Assembly (NCBI GenBank): GCA_905116865.2 | Contig: CAJHNH020008447.1 | Coordinates: 52,501 to 116,500 of the forward strand | DNA length: 64,000 nt | Direction of reading: 5' to 3' | Origin: Candidula unifasciata | Lineage: Eukaryota; Mollusca; Gastropoda; Stylommatophora; Geomitridae | Shown here: positions 43,260 through 56,445 of the stretch, piece after piece | Layout of the letters: each line of letters opens with the position of its first letter | Position numbering within the stretch: the first letter of the stretch is position 1 | Translations under genes and position numbers: made by a program | Notes under the pieces: generated by a model | The model's input: the letters and a program-made list of their open reading frames with translations, nothing else | What the model was told of the DNA's origin: nothing | Databases searched by the model: none

Positions 43260-44039
43260 TGAGTTGTTGCCCTTTATTTAGTTGGGCTGTGAGGTTGCAA
43301 ATTATAGCCCTTGCACAAACACACGGCTTATGTAATAACCACGGCTTTGTGTCAGGACTGCCACTGCATAGGCTATGCACACGCTGCACATATCACACAC
43401 GCACGCGCACACACACACGCATACATACACACATACAGACACACACACATCGCTCACGCACATTGCAGTAAAATCGCCTGCTGACTACGCTAATTGGGAG
43501 TGTCATTTTAAAAAAAAATGTGTGATGCAAGATACACTTCGCAACAATCATTGCATTTTCGCTTTGTTATACAATGTCTGCGTCTGAACTATTTTTACAT
43601 TAAGATAAATACTTCTTTGTATCACGCTCTTGGTATATAGTGGTGTTTCAGTTAGTATGTCGTTGACATTGCATGTCCACAAAAACATACTCACACACAT
43701 ACACAATGCCAAAACGTACACACATATATGTGCATGTATATGTATATGTGCGTTTTCTGGGTGGGACAGTTTATTCCCAGGAGAAGATGTTAATTCCAGC
43801 CTAAATGCGTATCCTGAATTACTACGCACGTGATAACTTTTCTAGCGGTCTAAAGAAATAGCAGTAGGCCGGAGACACGGGAGAATTTAGCGGTGCAATC
43901 TTTGGGGAGCCATGGACAAAGAGATTCAGAAAGAACAAGTAAACTGCCTCCCAAATAGTTCCTCCGCTGACTATATAACTATATTACGCACGATAATAAA
44001 GCAAAGGACTGAAGTCAGTTCATCACTATGTATTTATTT
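43260..44039. other. 3' flank of proton channel gene
   Basis: May hold the 3' UTR of the proton channel gene. CA-rich tracts lie at 43390-43460 and 43690-43750. No other gene seen. Confidence 0.4.
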
Positions 44040-44337
44040 GCCTCTTTCTCCTCCTCTTTCTTCTTCCTCTCATTCTTCTCTTCTTTCTTCTTCTCATCCT
44101 CATCATCCTCCCCCTTCTTCTTCTTCTTTTTCTTCATCTTCTTTTTCTTCTTCTTCTTCTTCTTCTTCTTCTTCTTCTTCTTCTTCTTCTTCTTCTTCTT
44201 CTTCTTCTTCTTCTTCTTCTTCTTCTTCTTCTTCTTCTTCTTCTTCTTCTTCGTCTTCTTCTTCTTCTTCTTATTCTTATTCTTCTTCTTTACTTTCTTC
44301 ATTTTCTTCTTTTTCTTCTTTTTCTTCTTGTTCTACT
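44040..44337. repeat. (TTC)n microsatellite
   Basis: Mostly pure TTC from 44145 to 44260, with mixed CTCC/TTTC blocks outside. I could not link it to a recognisable retroelement end. Confidence 0.93.
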
Positions 44338-44491
44338 TCTGCATTTATCCTTAAAAGAAAGTTGGCACATTGAGTTGTGGTTTACAGCAAGGCTGCGAAT
44401 CTGCATTTAACACTTCCAATATCAGCAAACTCCTAACTATTCACCTTTAACGACATGCTTTTAGAAATTAAAAAATTCAAATGTTACCAGA

Positions 44492-44623
<132 letters not shown>

Positions 44624-44887
44624 GGAGACAGTCACTGTTCCGTCTCTCCAGACGATAGTTTTGTTCTAGGCTTTGGGGAGCTACTGGAATCAAACCCCAT
44701 GTTCACAGCGAGTCTGACCGGCTTTAATAAAAGCCTTCAACAATTAGAGCCTATGTTTTAATGGCCACTGTTGCTATTCGATGTGTTAATGTGCTTTTTT
44801 GCACTCCTTTGTCCCTAATTCAATTTCGTTTCTAATTTCCCCCTCTAGGAGACACGATTTGTTACATTTTGTTTCCACGAATTTACT

Positions 44888-45085
44888 GTAAAGCTCCCAT
44901 TTCTACGCCTTTAGGCATCGGGCATATGGAAAGAGAACCCATATTTTTACAGACCAATCAATACTAGGTAGGTATTGTGGTCAACATTATGCCGGCCGTC
45001 TTTTATTTCCCATGACAGCCCATCCAGGTACCCATTTTAGGCTGGATCGACCTGCGACGCCCCATACCATGATAAAAATCCACTC
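44888..45085 (-). mobile_element. SINE-B copy
   Basis: Inverse copy: tctacgcctttaggcatcgg, ggtattgtggtcaacattat, caggtacccattttaggctg. The tRNA head is replaced by LINE sequence from about 45090. Confidence 0.7.
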
Positions 45086-45089
45086 ACTC

Positions 45090-45345
45090 AACAGTGGGTT
45101 TCGATCGCGGTACGTTGGAATTACGAGTCGTTCTATACCGTGTTGCATTGTTAGTCATGTCAATCCACAGCCTTCTGTCTCGTGTACATTCAATCAGCTC
45201 TGATACAGATGATTCTCCATTCCATGAAGCCACACTGCCCAGCATTATTAATCTCGGTCTCCATCTGCCTCTCCTCCCCTCCAACTTTCCTACTGTCACT
45301 ATGTACTCTAGTTGTTTTCTTACTCATCATACGATCAGTTGAGTT
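45090..45345 (-). pseudogene. LINE 3' end
   Basis: The - strand encodes VGKLEGRRGRWRPRLIMLGS, then SELIECTRDRRLWIDMTNNA. This is a C-terminal tail close to the LINE-R group. Confidence 0.7.
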
Positions 45346-45379
45346 GAGTCACAGCACTCGGGGCATTCCCATGTATGCT

Positions 45380-45440
45380 CCGTCCTCATCTTCAGCAGAC
45401 AGCGCAGAGTTCCAATACTGATGGTACCGGTCACATGAAC
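45380..45440. repeat. repeat J, fragment
   Basis: tcctcatcttcagcagacag, then cagagttccaatactgatgg match repeat J at 32865 and 53640. Confidence 0.45.
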
Positions 45441-45499
45441 AAAGAATATAGATTTTCTCTTTCTTATTAGTTAGTTTGTTGACAAATTACCCTTACTAG

Positions 45500-45850
45500 A
45501 CATTCATCTATTGAGTCCATAAGTGCTCAGATCCCTTCCTTAGTACATCCCGCAGCGTGTAGTGGCTGATGACACTAGTTCTATGATAGTTTCTTATTCT
45601 TTCGCTTCACTCAAAGTACTCTTGTCTGGCCACACCACTTAATTTTGTTGTTCAGTTTGGTCATAGTTGCGAATTCACGCTTACTTGGTTCTTGCAAACG
45701 TCTTTTTTCTAACAAAACATTCAGGAGTCAATTGCTCGTCCGTCCTTCATAGTAGCTTTACATTCAAGCCTATCAACTTCCTCATTTCCATACTCGCCTG
45801 CGTGCCCTGGCACAAAACTGAACATGATGTTTGTCAGTCCTGACCTCCTC
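45500..45850 (-). pseudogene. LINE-H RNase H fragment
   Basis: The - strand encodes FSFVPGHAGEYGNEEVDRLE then CKATMKDGRAID, an RNase H end motif with several changes, followed by frames with stops. Confidence 0.6.
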
Positions 45851-45869
45851 AAATACACTAGCCATTGTC

Positions 45870-45945
45870 TTCATATCCAGCCTCTCATTGTCTTCAGACC
45901 CAGCCTCTCATTGTCTTCAGACCCAGCCTCTCACTGTCTTCGTGA
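45870..45945. repeat. 23-bp tandem repeat, about 3 units
   Basis: tctcattgtcttcagaccca plus gcc repeats three times with small changes. Confidence 0.85.
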
Positions 45946-46483
45946 ATACAATCATTTAGTCACTTAAAAAGCACTTTTTTTTTGTTTTATTTTTTATTTT
46001 ACCCCATCTCTCAAGTGACAGGTTTTTAAATTTTTATTTTATTTTTTTATTTACTAATATTTGTATTACTATTATTATTATTATTAATATTGAAATTTAT
46101 ATGAAGGCAAGACCTGTGAAGAAAAGGCCAGTATTTTGAAGAGGATAGAAACGTAAAAAAAATTTACAGAGATAACACAATAGAACCCATGTAGAAAATA
46201 CAAAAAAAATTGTTGAATTCACAAATCAATGGCTTAGATTTTTTTGTCACATCGATGAAGCCGAAAAACAAGTCGTCTGGTTTTAACTCCAATAAAACTG
46301 ATTTTCTTATCGGAAATATCGTAAAATCAATAAACCAGGAAACGATTTTCAAAACATTATTTGTTCACTCATGCGACTGGAGGCGAAAGCAAGAGGACTG
46401 TGCAGAAATCAATACCAGTTCGAGATGGCGATAGCTATTCGCTCAGGTGACCGGAAACCAAAAACTAGTTCCCAGTCAAAATG

Positions 46484-46700
46484 GTCGCCCGGCTCTCTAG
46501 CGTAGTTGGCTAAACCGGATTGCGCGGTGACCGAGTGACGAACTCCTTGTGGTTCGCTTTCACTCCCCGGGTTGGCAGAAAAGCCACATTTATCCCAGAT
46601 TTACGGTATTTTCAAAAGAATCAAGACCGAAAGGTTGCGATATCCATAATACCGAGCCTAAGGGTTCACAACTCATGGCTTCTGGATACTAAAACAAAAA
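46484..46700 (+). mobile_element. SINE-C copy
   Basis: Forward copy: ggctctctagcgtagttggc, taaaccggattgcgcggtga, cgaactccttgtggttcgc, ending aagggttcacaactcatggc. It matches the inverse copy at 31214-31432. Confidence 0.75.
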
Positions 46701-46784
46701 GGTCTCGTTACTCTGCCAGTTTCGGAATTTTAACACTCGTTCCCCCTTGTCCCATCATTTTTCGTTTGTGAATTTTAATGTTTT

Positions 46785-47071
<287 letters not shown>

Positions 47072-47196
47072 TCACACATACACGCACACATATACCCACA
47101 CACCCATACACATACATGTACACTTTCAAAATAATGTTAACACTTCACATGTTTGCCAGTAACTCGCGTAGCTCGTGTCCGGTGGTGACAAACTGT

Positions 47197-47389
47197 TCTG
47201 ACAATCTGCATTTATTAGTTTCTGACAATCTGCATTTATTAGTTTCTGACAATCTGCATTTATTAGTTTCTGACAATCTGCATTTATTATTTTCTGACAA
47301 TCTGCATTCATTAGTTTCTGACAATCTGCATTTATTAGTTTCTGACAATCTGCATTTATTAGTTTCTGACAATCTGCATTTATTAGTGT
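47197..47389. repeat. 24-bp tandem repeat, 8 units
   Basis: ctgacaatctgcatttatta plus gttt repeats eight times with a few substitutions. The unit is a multiple of three and reads SDNLHLLV, but no gene context supports translation. Confidence 0.95.
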
Positions 47390-47619
47390 CTTGCTACAGC
47401 TTTGAAGAAACTCTTTGTAAAAAAAAGCGAGGCTATACTCATAGCCATAGAGAGGTTGAAATGAAAAGTCACTGTGCTTAAAAACAACAGGTGTACGGTT
47501 CCAACATTAACAACAGCTCCACATTGGTGTGACAAAAATCGGTCTTGGCTTTGCATGCTTAACTTTGGTCTTCCTGGTCTTGGAAGGTATCTGGTAACAA
47601 AAATTACGCGGAAACGATG

Positions 47620-47860
47620 TATATTGACAGACAAAGACTGAAGTGATTCGGCCATCCAGTGAGAATGCAGCCGGAGAAAACTGCATATGGGACTTTCTGT
47701 AGTAGAACATGTTGGAAGAAGGCCAGTGGAAAACCAAGACAGGGACGGATAAATGGTAAAGCTGGAACCTGCAAAAAGATAAACAAATCTATCGCCCAAA
47801 CCACTCGAGAAGCTCAAGACAAATACAGAAAACCACGACACTGGGATTCCTATGTTTTTA
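47620..47860 (+). pseudogene. LINE 3' end
   Basis: The frame encodes RMQPEKTAYGTFCSRTCWKK, then GKPRQGRINGKAGTCKKINK, then SIAQTTREAQDKYRKPRHWD, a recognisable LINE C-terminus with one stop (FGH motif broken near 47651). Confidence 0.7.
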
Positions 47861-47944
47861 TATCACAATCAACGATAAGATTTTCGGCCTTGGCCTTCCA
47901 AGAGGAGCCTCTTTTGAGACGCAACCCTTTTATATCATTGATTG

Positions 47945-49255
47945 CAGTGTTGCCACTTTTCTTTGACAAAAAATATCCAAAACGGTGTCAAAAAATATCT
48001 AAAAAGATCTAAATCTGCGTGGAAAAGATCTAGAAAAAATATAAAAAGTCAAAAATTACATAGCTTTTGTTATGACTTACCCTACATAATCATGTCCTCA
48101 CCTTCACTGATGTCTACCTCACAAGATCAACAGGATAAACTTAGCTTGGATAATGAAGTTGAAGCTTCAGATCCAAAATGACCCTGGTATGCTTTAGCTG
48201 TTCAAATTTCTTTATAAGTGGAACAGTAGGCTTATTTCTCTAGTCTCATTAGGCCAAATTGTAATGGCACGATAGCATTTAAGAGACAAATGATTTGGAA
48301 AACCAGTAAAGTGTTTCAGCAAAAAGGTATTCCAAATTCCTTGGTAAATATTTAGATGAAGCATGTGATAATGCTAGCTGCAATGAATGACGCATACATT
48401 TTATAAGTATTAAGAATGGGTTAGCTTCCTTCAACTTGGCATAAACGCCATTGTTTATACCAACCATCACTGAGGCATTATCAGTCCCAATTACAGCCAA
48501 ATTCTTCAAGCCTAACTGTTTGCTGATTAAAAGGTCCTTCAGTTCCTAAACTATACTTTCTACATCACACTTTTGAAATTAAACTAATCCAAGATTTTTT
48601 TCAAATCGATCAAATGGTCACAGTTTGAAATTGCGCAGTGACAAATTAAAAACATTGCGACTGATACTTCAACTTTTGATGATTTATTGATCAGTATAGT
48701 TCTGAAAACAGATGTCAGCGGTGTAATATCTTTAAATGAAACTGCAGTTTTATGCTTTATTTAGTCTCGCATGACTCTTTGAGTTTTGTATTGTCGCTTT
48801 AATTTCACACTTGCAGTACTTACAACAAGCTTTGGTTATATACCCAGTTTTTAATTTTGTCATCATGCAACCACTCTTTCCAAATTTTTTGCTCATACTA
48901 TACTTTTGGCATGTTAAAAGGTTTTTTCAAAGTGAAAGCCACAAAAGAAATTGAGCAATTATTTTTTTTTTAAATCACATGAAAAAGAAACGCAAAGTCA
49001 GCACAGTGAGGATACGGTTGAAACAAAGTTAGTATGATTTACGCGCGTTTTTATTAATCAGTATCGGGGCTGCCAGATATTTATTTTACACAGTAATTAT
49101 TAAATTGACAATGAAAGAAAAAAAATCTATAAAATATCTAACTCCATATGAAAAGTTTCTAGAAAAATATTTACGATCTAAACGTCAAAAACAGTATCTA
49201 AATGCAATGAAAAAGATCTAAATTTGGATATAAAAGATCCAAAGTGGCAACACTG
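47945..49255. mobile_element. hAT transposon, 1,311 bp, with TIRs and 8-bp target duplication
   Basis: The ends are perfect 15-bp inverted repeats, cagtgttgccacttt, starting at 47945 and ending at 49255. They are flanked by attgattg at 47937-47944 and 49256-49263. TIR sequence and duplication length are typical of hAT. Both subterminal regions hold repeated agatct/gatcta motifs, which could be transposase binding sites. The internal gene is on the - strand and incomplete, so it is a non-autonomous, internally deleted copy. Confidence 0.93.
48279..48912 (-). pseudogene. truncated hAT transposase with BED zinc finger
   Basis: Reading on the - strand from Met at 48912, YEQKIWKEWLHDDKIKNWVY is followed in another frame by KACCKYCKCEIKATIQNSKS plus HARLNKA. 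This is a BED-type finger (CxxC, then His). Next come ICHCAISNCDHLIDLKK near 48620 and IGTDNASVMVGINNGVYAKL near 48490. The order resembles DUF4371/BED hAT transposases. It has stops, one clear frameshift, and no C-terminal dimerisation domain, so it is inactive. Confidence 0.8.
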
Positions 49256-49864
49256 ATTGATTGCGTTGTGCAATGGGTAGTTGATGTAGTCTGCTGAAAT
49301 CCTCATGTCGGTATCACCTTTTCCACTTTATGTCTGGTGGCCATCGTCGGCAAATCCAGGACATACCGCATGGCGTGGCACGAGGTGTGTTTTATACAGC
49401 TGAGTATGAGTCGCATGGTCTCATTTCGTACCAGGTCCAGTACATTGGGCTGCAGCAACCTTGTATCAGTGAGACGACAAAAGAAGATGAAACGATGTTG
49501 CAGTAGGTAGACTGGTAATCGGGAGAATAAAAACCCATCAAATTCTTCTATCGATTATAGGTAACCAGTAATCTGATTTCTTTCTGATTCTTTGAGTCTC
49601 TGTATGATGGTAACACAGCAGTTAATTTACATATAATGATGGCGAATTTGGCTCGAGGGTCTAATTCTAACAAAACGTTTTTTATGTATATAAATTTTAT
49701 TTCGAGGTCAGAAATTTTAAAATCCCATTCCACATTTTGAGAGCAAAAATTATAAAAGCCCATTCCGTATGACTGAACAATTTGAACATGCTCACTGACC
49801 CAAAGAAAACTTGAGTACTGTGATGGCTTTGCCTATTTCATCACAAAGAAGTAACATGTGAAAA

Positions 49865-49962
49865 CTACATCACATTCGAGTAAATATTGGCTATAAAATA
49901 TAGGTCTAGCCCTATATGCCCAATACGTCTGAAAGCGTAGAAAATGGTTCTTTACCTTACTA
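49865..49962 (+). mobile_element. SINE-B 3' fragment
   Basis: aaatataggtctagccctat, then atgcccaatacgtctgaaag, then cgtagaaaatggttc match the SINE-B 3' end. Confidence 0.65.
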
Positions 49963-51354
49963 TATATATAAATACGTGTGTGTATGTGTGTTTATCTACA
50001 TGTGTGAGTATTGTAGATATGGGTGTGCGTGTCTGCGTGTGCGTGAGTGCGTTTCCGTGCATCGGTAATTTATTGGCTTATACATCATTAAGCGATGGTT
50101 TTATATAATGTGCATCATTTTTTTTTTACATCTACATGAGCATAGATCCTAGATCACGGATGGGTGGAGCTTTCTACTGATAGCTAGTATCCAAACGTTG
50201 TGAGCTCAAAATTGTTAGCCCTCTGTGGCATTATGGTGAGGCAGGCGGGGGAGCGGAGGGGAGGGGGGGGGGGTGGGGTTTGGCTGAATAGGAAGGGATT
50301 CGTTTCTGCTTCATATTTTCTGTGGGTCTGTTTCCTCCTGTCCGCTCTGTTCCAAAAACGTCTCACAGAAATGTATATTTAGTGTGGTGTCAGTTACGTC
50401 AGGGAGAAGCTACTTTTTTTTTTCACATGCTGCTTTTCGCTCCTGTATATATTGAAACGTAATCTTTTTTTATACATACAAACCCCCTCCCCCGACACAC
50501 ACACACACACACACACATACGCACACACACACTCACATATTCACACGAAGAAAAATTACTTATATACTCTAACAACAAAATAAAAAAAAAAGACTGTTTT
50601 CTTGGTTGGGCGTTGACATTTTGATAGAAAAATTAATCGGAAATCAATCAGAACATCGACATTTGCGACATTTTATATGTTTACTGTTAAGCGTGTCGCA
50701 TGCATTCATATCTAGCTACGTAAAATTAAGTAAACAATACACAATGTAGGGTTATAAGGAATGAATTTAGTACTGCAGCAGAATTAAAGAGCACCCAGGT
50801 GGTCCACATAGGCGATATGTATTTGCAGTCTGTTTTAAAAGTCGTGAGCAACTTTAAAAGAAAAAAAGAAAAATAATTTAGTAACCTTTTGATGTATATT
50901 GTTGATATTTGGTATGCAACCTGTTATTAATCATGTCCTTATAGGAAATAATAGTTATAATGTAAAAAACATGAGTATTTTTTTTCTACTTTTTTAGCGG
51001 TGTATGAAAAACAGACACAGATTCAAAGCATTCAGTTAATTTACAGTAATATAGTAACATAAACATTTTAAAATATCAAATTGGACATGTTATAGAAGTA
51101 ATCATGCGAAAACAGCCTTCCACTCTCAGGTAGTCAGTCTCATTATCATCACGTGAGTTAGATGAACATACTATTTATTTGTATCTTGGATAGGCTATGA
51201 GAATAATAGCCACACGACGCTGCATGTGTGAAATATTTTCAAACAAGTCTACTCGTTTGAAGCCTAAAGTAAATTATTTGTGTCAATAACTGAATCTATT
51301 TTTTAGGAGTACACAAATTATAATTTCGACAAAGATGTGTGTATATATGTGAGT
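49963..51354. other. no gene seen
   Basis: AT-rich sequence with GT-rich (49975-50060) and CA-rich (50498-50535) stretches and a G run at 50261-50271. Confidence 0.5.
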
Positions 51355-51535
51355 TTTACCCCACCAGGTCATTATACAAGCGATAAACATCTGTTGACAC
51401 AAAGTACCACCATACAGATAAGGGTCACCCGGTGAGAGGTTCCGGAAACCCCGTTCAGCCATTAGGTCATATTTCAAGACCGGCGATATTAAGGATGTCC
51501 GGCAAAAGCCAGGATGGGGCTTCAAATAACGAAAA
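51355..51535. repeat. repeat I, copy 4
   Basis: Shares caccaggtcattatacaagc, gataagggtcacccggtgag, ccccgttcagcc and ggatggggcttcaaataacg with the other copies. Confidence 0.7.
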
Positions 51536-51778
51536 ACTGCATCCCACATGGAGATAACGAGAAATGCCGACAAAGTTTAGAGACATATCTCGATATAAGA
51601 AAACAGTAGCACGTGTGAAATTGTAAATTATAATATCATAAGGACATGGGAAATCTAAGACTTCATGCAAAAATCATGTTGATCTGTACAAAGGTTTTCT
51701 AGATATTTGTTACAGTTTGAAGGGACGACTGTTGAAACTGACTATAGAGCAACTACCTGATTTCAGATGTGCAAAGTA

Positions 51779-51910
51779 AACGGCTACTCTACAGTAGCCC
51801 TTTGTCAGATACGTAGTTCAGTTGTTTCCCCTTGCACAAAACGTTGCAGAACAATCAGCAGCCGCAATCGAACCGGGTAATTCGGAAATACGAAGCTTGT
51901 AATATTGGCC
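51779..51910 (-). mobile_element. possible tRNA-SINE remnant
   Basis: The block aacaatcagcagccgcaatc, then gaaccgggtaattcggaaat, then acgaagc has the inverse B-box context seen in SINE-A. Too decayed to be sure. Confidence 0.35.
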
Positions 51911-53614
51911 ATATCAATAACCCAGTGGCCATTGGCCTGTTAAGATATACTTCCCACAAGGCAATTGGCGCGTCACTTTATTACATACTTTAATTTCCGC
52001 ATTACAATAATATACCCACATATACAGGGGAATAAGAAAGCCCTATAAAATATGGTGTTGGCACCATATGCCCAAAGAGTCAATGGCTGAATGGGGGTCA
52101 TTTACTGCATATACTCCTTTTGTTTTCTCTGATGATCTATACGTATGTGCATAGGAATTGAGAGCAATATACACACTTTGGAAACTACATCATCATTGTC
52201 CCTCCCAGGGCAACGCACTTCTCTTGAATTGATATTAGCTGACTAAAAACAATGTATTGTCTTTGAATGCCGAATTCACTCCTGTATATAAATAATATCT
52301 AGCATTTGAATGTGTGGGTGTCATCCACCTCTTTAACATAATTGTTACCTTCAAATCGTTTATAATTGTATCTATTGTATCCATCTCTAAAATGCATCTC
52401 TGCATGTTTTTCTTCATGCAACGAAAGAAAAGAGTCGGCAGGTTTGTGGTGTTGTTTTTATATTACTCTTCTGTGTAGGCCTACGTTTTCAGAATATAGC
52501 ATCATATACCGTACCATAGCTTAGTTCGACATTACTTCACTGTTTCTTTCTATTACCTGTTTTCATTTTGAAGCTCCGCATTTGTGCAAATTTTAGTTTA
52601 TTTTTCTGCACTCTGGTTAAAGTTATGTTTTTGGTTTTTATGCTTCCGCAACTATAGTTAGTGTTAACATTGTGCTATCATTTGGAAACATATATTAGAG
52701 ATTTGACATTTTACTGTCATGATAAAATTCTTACTCTTCACTCTCATGTGTGTTATTTAAAAAATGTAGATAGCCTCACTTGTCAATGAGTTATTAGGAA
52801 TCGTTGTAAAGGATTATACTTCAGGAATAGTCAATAAGTAAAGAAACTGTAAAAAGACAATGACAGCAATGGATTACAGTTGTGACAAAAAAAAATTTAA
52901 TAGAAAAACCGACTAAAATGTAGTAGAGGTAACAAAAGGATGGAGGAAAAAAATGAAAATAAGGATAATGTAATGGAAAATGTGATGATGCTGATGGTTA
53001 TGATGATGATGACGATGATGATTATGATACAAAAAGAAGAAGAAGGAGGTTAAGGAAAAGAAGAAGAGAAGAAGAAGAAGAACGAGAACAAGACCAAGAA
53101 CAACAACCAAAAAAAAAAAGAACAAGAACCAGAAAAAAGGAACAATAAGAAGAAAAACAAGAAGAATATAGCAAAAATAAGAAGGAAACATAAAAAAGAC
53201 AGTGAGGACAGAAAACCAGAAGAAGACACAAGAAGGAAAATAAAATAAGAAGAAAAATTATACACTTGTACTGGGCCGTGAGTAACGGTGTCTACATCAA
53301 TCACACACACGTCCTTGTCACTGCTCATTGAGTCAGAAAGCAATTAGATCTGACTTTAACGTTAGGCATCAGTTTTCAAGTGGAATCTCAATATATCAGA
53401 AGTTAGCTAGCCTCTCATTTTCCATTGATACATTATGCATATGAAACAACCATTGTTTATCAATATGTTTTAATTTACTCTCTGCCAAGCAGATCTTTCT
53501 TATAAATCGTTTTCTTGAATTAAATTATTACGTTCGCTATGAATGGTTTGTTTGGCTCTGAGGAGTTGAAACAATAATGCTCAACGTTGAATTAGGAGTC
53601 AGCATTACAGAACT
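51911..53614. other. no gene seen; purine-rich tract
   Basis: Mostly AT-rich unique-looking sequence. 52040-52112 carries a weak SINE-B 3' match (accatatgcccaaagagtc). 52980-53260 is an imperfect GAT then GAA-rich tract. Confidence 0.45.
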
Positions 53615-53634
53615 AGATATATTCCTAACAGCGT

Positions 53635-53770
53635 TTCGTCCCCATCTTCAACAGCAAGCGCAGTGATCCAGTTCCGATGACACCAGTAACTGACTGAGTG
53701 TAATCCGTCTTGGCTTTCTCTTGAGTGTGGAGCGTCGACCAGATTCCTTGGTCACTCTTTGCAACTGTTC
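53635..53770. repeat. repeat J, copy 2
   Basis: cgtccccatcttcaacagca, gatgacaccagtaactgac and tttctcttgagtgtggagcg match 32860-32970. Confidence 0.65.
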
Positions 53771-53911
53771 ACTAGTACCCAAAGGATTCTTTCAACAACC
53801 GTCTTATCATGAATCAATTCACCAGCAAGTGGTTCAGAACCAGTCTGTCTGCCTGATCGTTTATCAACGAACCAGCATTACCTGGAGAAAATATCCGCTA
53901 ACAACCAGGAA

Positions 53912-54184
53912 CTCGAGAGTGTAGCGGCTATACTCTTGCTTATCGATCGGAAGGTCGTAGGTTCGTGTCATGGCAGTACCAGAATTTTTTTTTATTGACC
54001 TCGACTCACAGGTCCATCCAGCCTTAAATTTGTATTAGGTGGAGTCCTAGGAAGTAAAGCCGCCGTTGTGAAGTTGATCACTTCACCAACCGAGTGCTTA
54101 TTGGTCTATACAATATAGGCCTAACCCTATATGCCCAATTCGCCTGAAGGCAGGGAGAGGGTTCTTTACTTACCTTTACTTACC
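53912..54184 (+). mobile_element. SINE-B copy, full length
   Basis: Head gtgtagcggctatactcttg, B-box-like gtaggttcgtgtca, body gttgatcacttcaccaaccg and aggcctaaccctatatgccc, with a 3' tail of repeated ctttactta units. Confidence 0.85.
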
Positions 54185-54780
54185 CGGAACTCTGAAGCGA
54201 TACTAGCTACTCTGCACAAAATATACATGTCGTTATCTTTCTCACTATGCTCTGTCAGTCATTTACAATTAGGGTATGTGTGCGGAGCTGGTTTTCAACC
54301 CAGTGGATAGCTGCAATGACAGTCTTAACCTTTATTCTTAAACCACAAACTGGGCTTTTATCCGCGACGAACCCTAGTTGAACTTCGTCTCAGTACAGAG
54401 CCATAGTAGCACTAGGAATTGAAGTATGATTTAGGACAGAGCCAGTTAGTGCAACATCTGAATTGGTCACAGAGAGTGAGCAAAGTACGAAAAAACTGTT
54501 TTTAAGAGGGATCGTTTCTCCTTTTCCACTTTTGCAATGTGTATAAGCTGGTTTTGTTTTTACATTTTTTTTATCAAACATTTTATATTATTTCCCATGT
54601 GGCACATTATTATTATTGTTAGTACCACTAACAATAAGCACTTTACCAAAGCTTAGACCACGTGAGCTCCTAACCCCTATACGTTTCCCCCTCCCCCGTA
54701 CCCACATTATCTTTATTTCAGCGCCCCTTCCTAAAATCCCCAGAAGCTTGTAGTTTTGTGCTCATTAAGTTAACGTTTAT

Positions 54781-54890
54781 TGCATATCCTGTAAAGAATT
54801 CCGCATACTAACCCTAACGTTTCTTGGCTGTTTTGTCATTTTACTAGGCATTTTGTTTTATCGTTTAGTATTTTGCTAATAATTGTGAAA
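54781..54890 (-). mobile_element. SINE-A 3' fragment
   Basis: tgcatatcctgtaaagaatt, then ctaaccctaacgtttcttgg, then ctaggcattttg match the SINE-A body in decayed, inverse form. Confidence 0.5.
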
Positions 54891-54924
54891 CTTCACTAAA
54901 TACTTAACCACATGAAGACATACT

Positions 54925-56366
54925 AATTTGTGAACCAAATATTGAAGAGTCTGATTTTGAAGAAGTACTGTATATCGTAACATGGCTTAAAAACAATAAT
55001 GCAACTGGTGCTGATGGAATTGCTGCTGAACTTAGTAAAAGGTGATCATGCATTACATGTAAAGATATATGAATTTATAAACCTAGTTTGTTAGACGGAG
55101 AAATTACGCAATGAGTGGAAAATGTCATTAATAATACTCATTTTTAAGAGGAGACAAGTATAAATGTGAAAATTATAGAGTAATTTCTCCATTATCGACA
55201 ATTTATAGGATACTATCGGCGGTACTGCTAAACAGACTAAAACCATACGTCGAAGACATATTCAGAGATTACCAAGCGTGTTTCTGCAGAAAAGATCAAC
55301 AATATATCAAATATTAATTTTACGAAAAAAAGCAGAGCGAATTTTTGAATATAAAAGAGGTGATGTACAAAACGCATTTGTATACTTTAAAAATGCGTAT
55401 GATAATATACGTAGAAACAATTTGTGAAATGTTATGAAGGACTTTGGATAACCAAAGAAGTTAATCACCATGAACCAACTATATATGGAAACCACATATA
55501 GTATAGTTAAATATAAATGCAGAAAGTCAGACACTTTACAAAAAAAAAAAAAAAAAAAAATCTGGTTTAAAGCAAGGTGATGCTCTGTCCCTACTTCTGT
55601 TTAACCTGGTACTGGAGAAAGTTATAAGGAAATATAAACAATGGTGTACTATAGGAGAATCTACAAGAATACTTGGTTAGGCAGATGACATTAATATCAT
55701 TGGAGAAATGAACTATAGACGGTAAAAACACTGACACTCTTAAAAGAAGCAGCTCGCAAAATGAGACTAGTTATCGATCACGATAAGACAGAATAAATGA
55801 TAATAACAAAACAGGGAAAGGATATAAACTCTGGCCACTCACAAGTCGATAATACGAAAATGAAACGAACGGAAACATATCTGTACTTGCGTGCAAACTT
55901 CAACTGCTCCAACATGCTGTGAGAAGAAATTCAATCTAATACAATTTGCAAATAAAGGAAACTATGCATTTCAACATCTGCTAAAGTCAAATCTCTTTCT
56001 CGCAACACAAAGATCAAAATATATAAAACGTTGATAGGACAAGTCATTTTACATGGCTCTGAAACTTGGAGCACAACTAAAAGAGAAGAAGCCTTACAAC
56101 AAATTTTCGAAAACAGATTCTCACAATGTATCTTTGGACCTATCAAACATGTTAACAGCGGGGAATGGAGAGAAGAAGCAACGACAAAATCCATAATCTG
56201 TTTAAATCATCATTATTCATTGGCATCATGAGAGCTAATAGGCTGAAATGGCCGAGGCATATTGAGAGAATGTCAGATGACAGAGTAGTAAAAAGTGTAT
56301 ACACAAGGGAGATAAATCGCCGTATACCACAAGGCAAACCAGGAAGACGATCGAGAGATAATGTCC

Positions 56367-56445
<79 letters not shown>

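Larger units (their letters stand above)
47866..49480 (-). pseudogene. LINE fragment split by a hAT transposon
   Basis: On the - strand, 49470-49256 encodes LDLVRNETMRLILSCIKHTS, then MRYVLDLPTMATRHKVEK. 47944-47866 encodes DIKGLRLKRGSSWKAKAENL. If the hAT and one target duplication are ignored, the reading frame is continuous across the site (HNAI|NDIKG). The segment resembles the region between RT and RNase H in jockey/I-like LINEs. Confidence 0.7.

Noticed and set aside
46210..46434. 74-residue + strand frame (MLNSQINGLDFFVTSMKPKN start)
   Set aside because: Protein-like in composition, but with no recognised motif, splice signal or neighbouring exon to support it.
47116..47481. Leucine-rich SDNLHLLV repeat protein
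   Set aside because: A 24-bp minisatellite, in frame by chance; no gene context.
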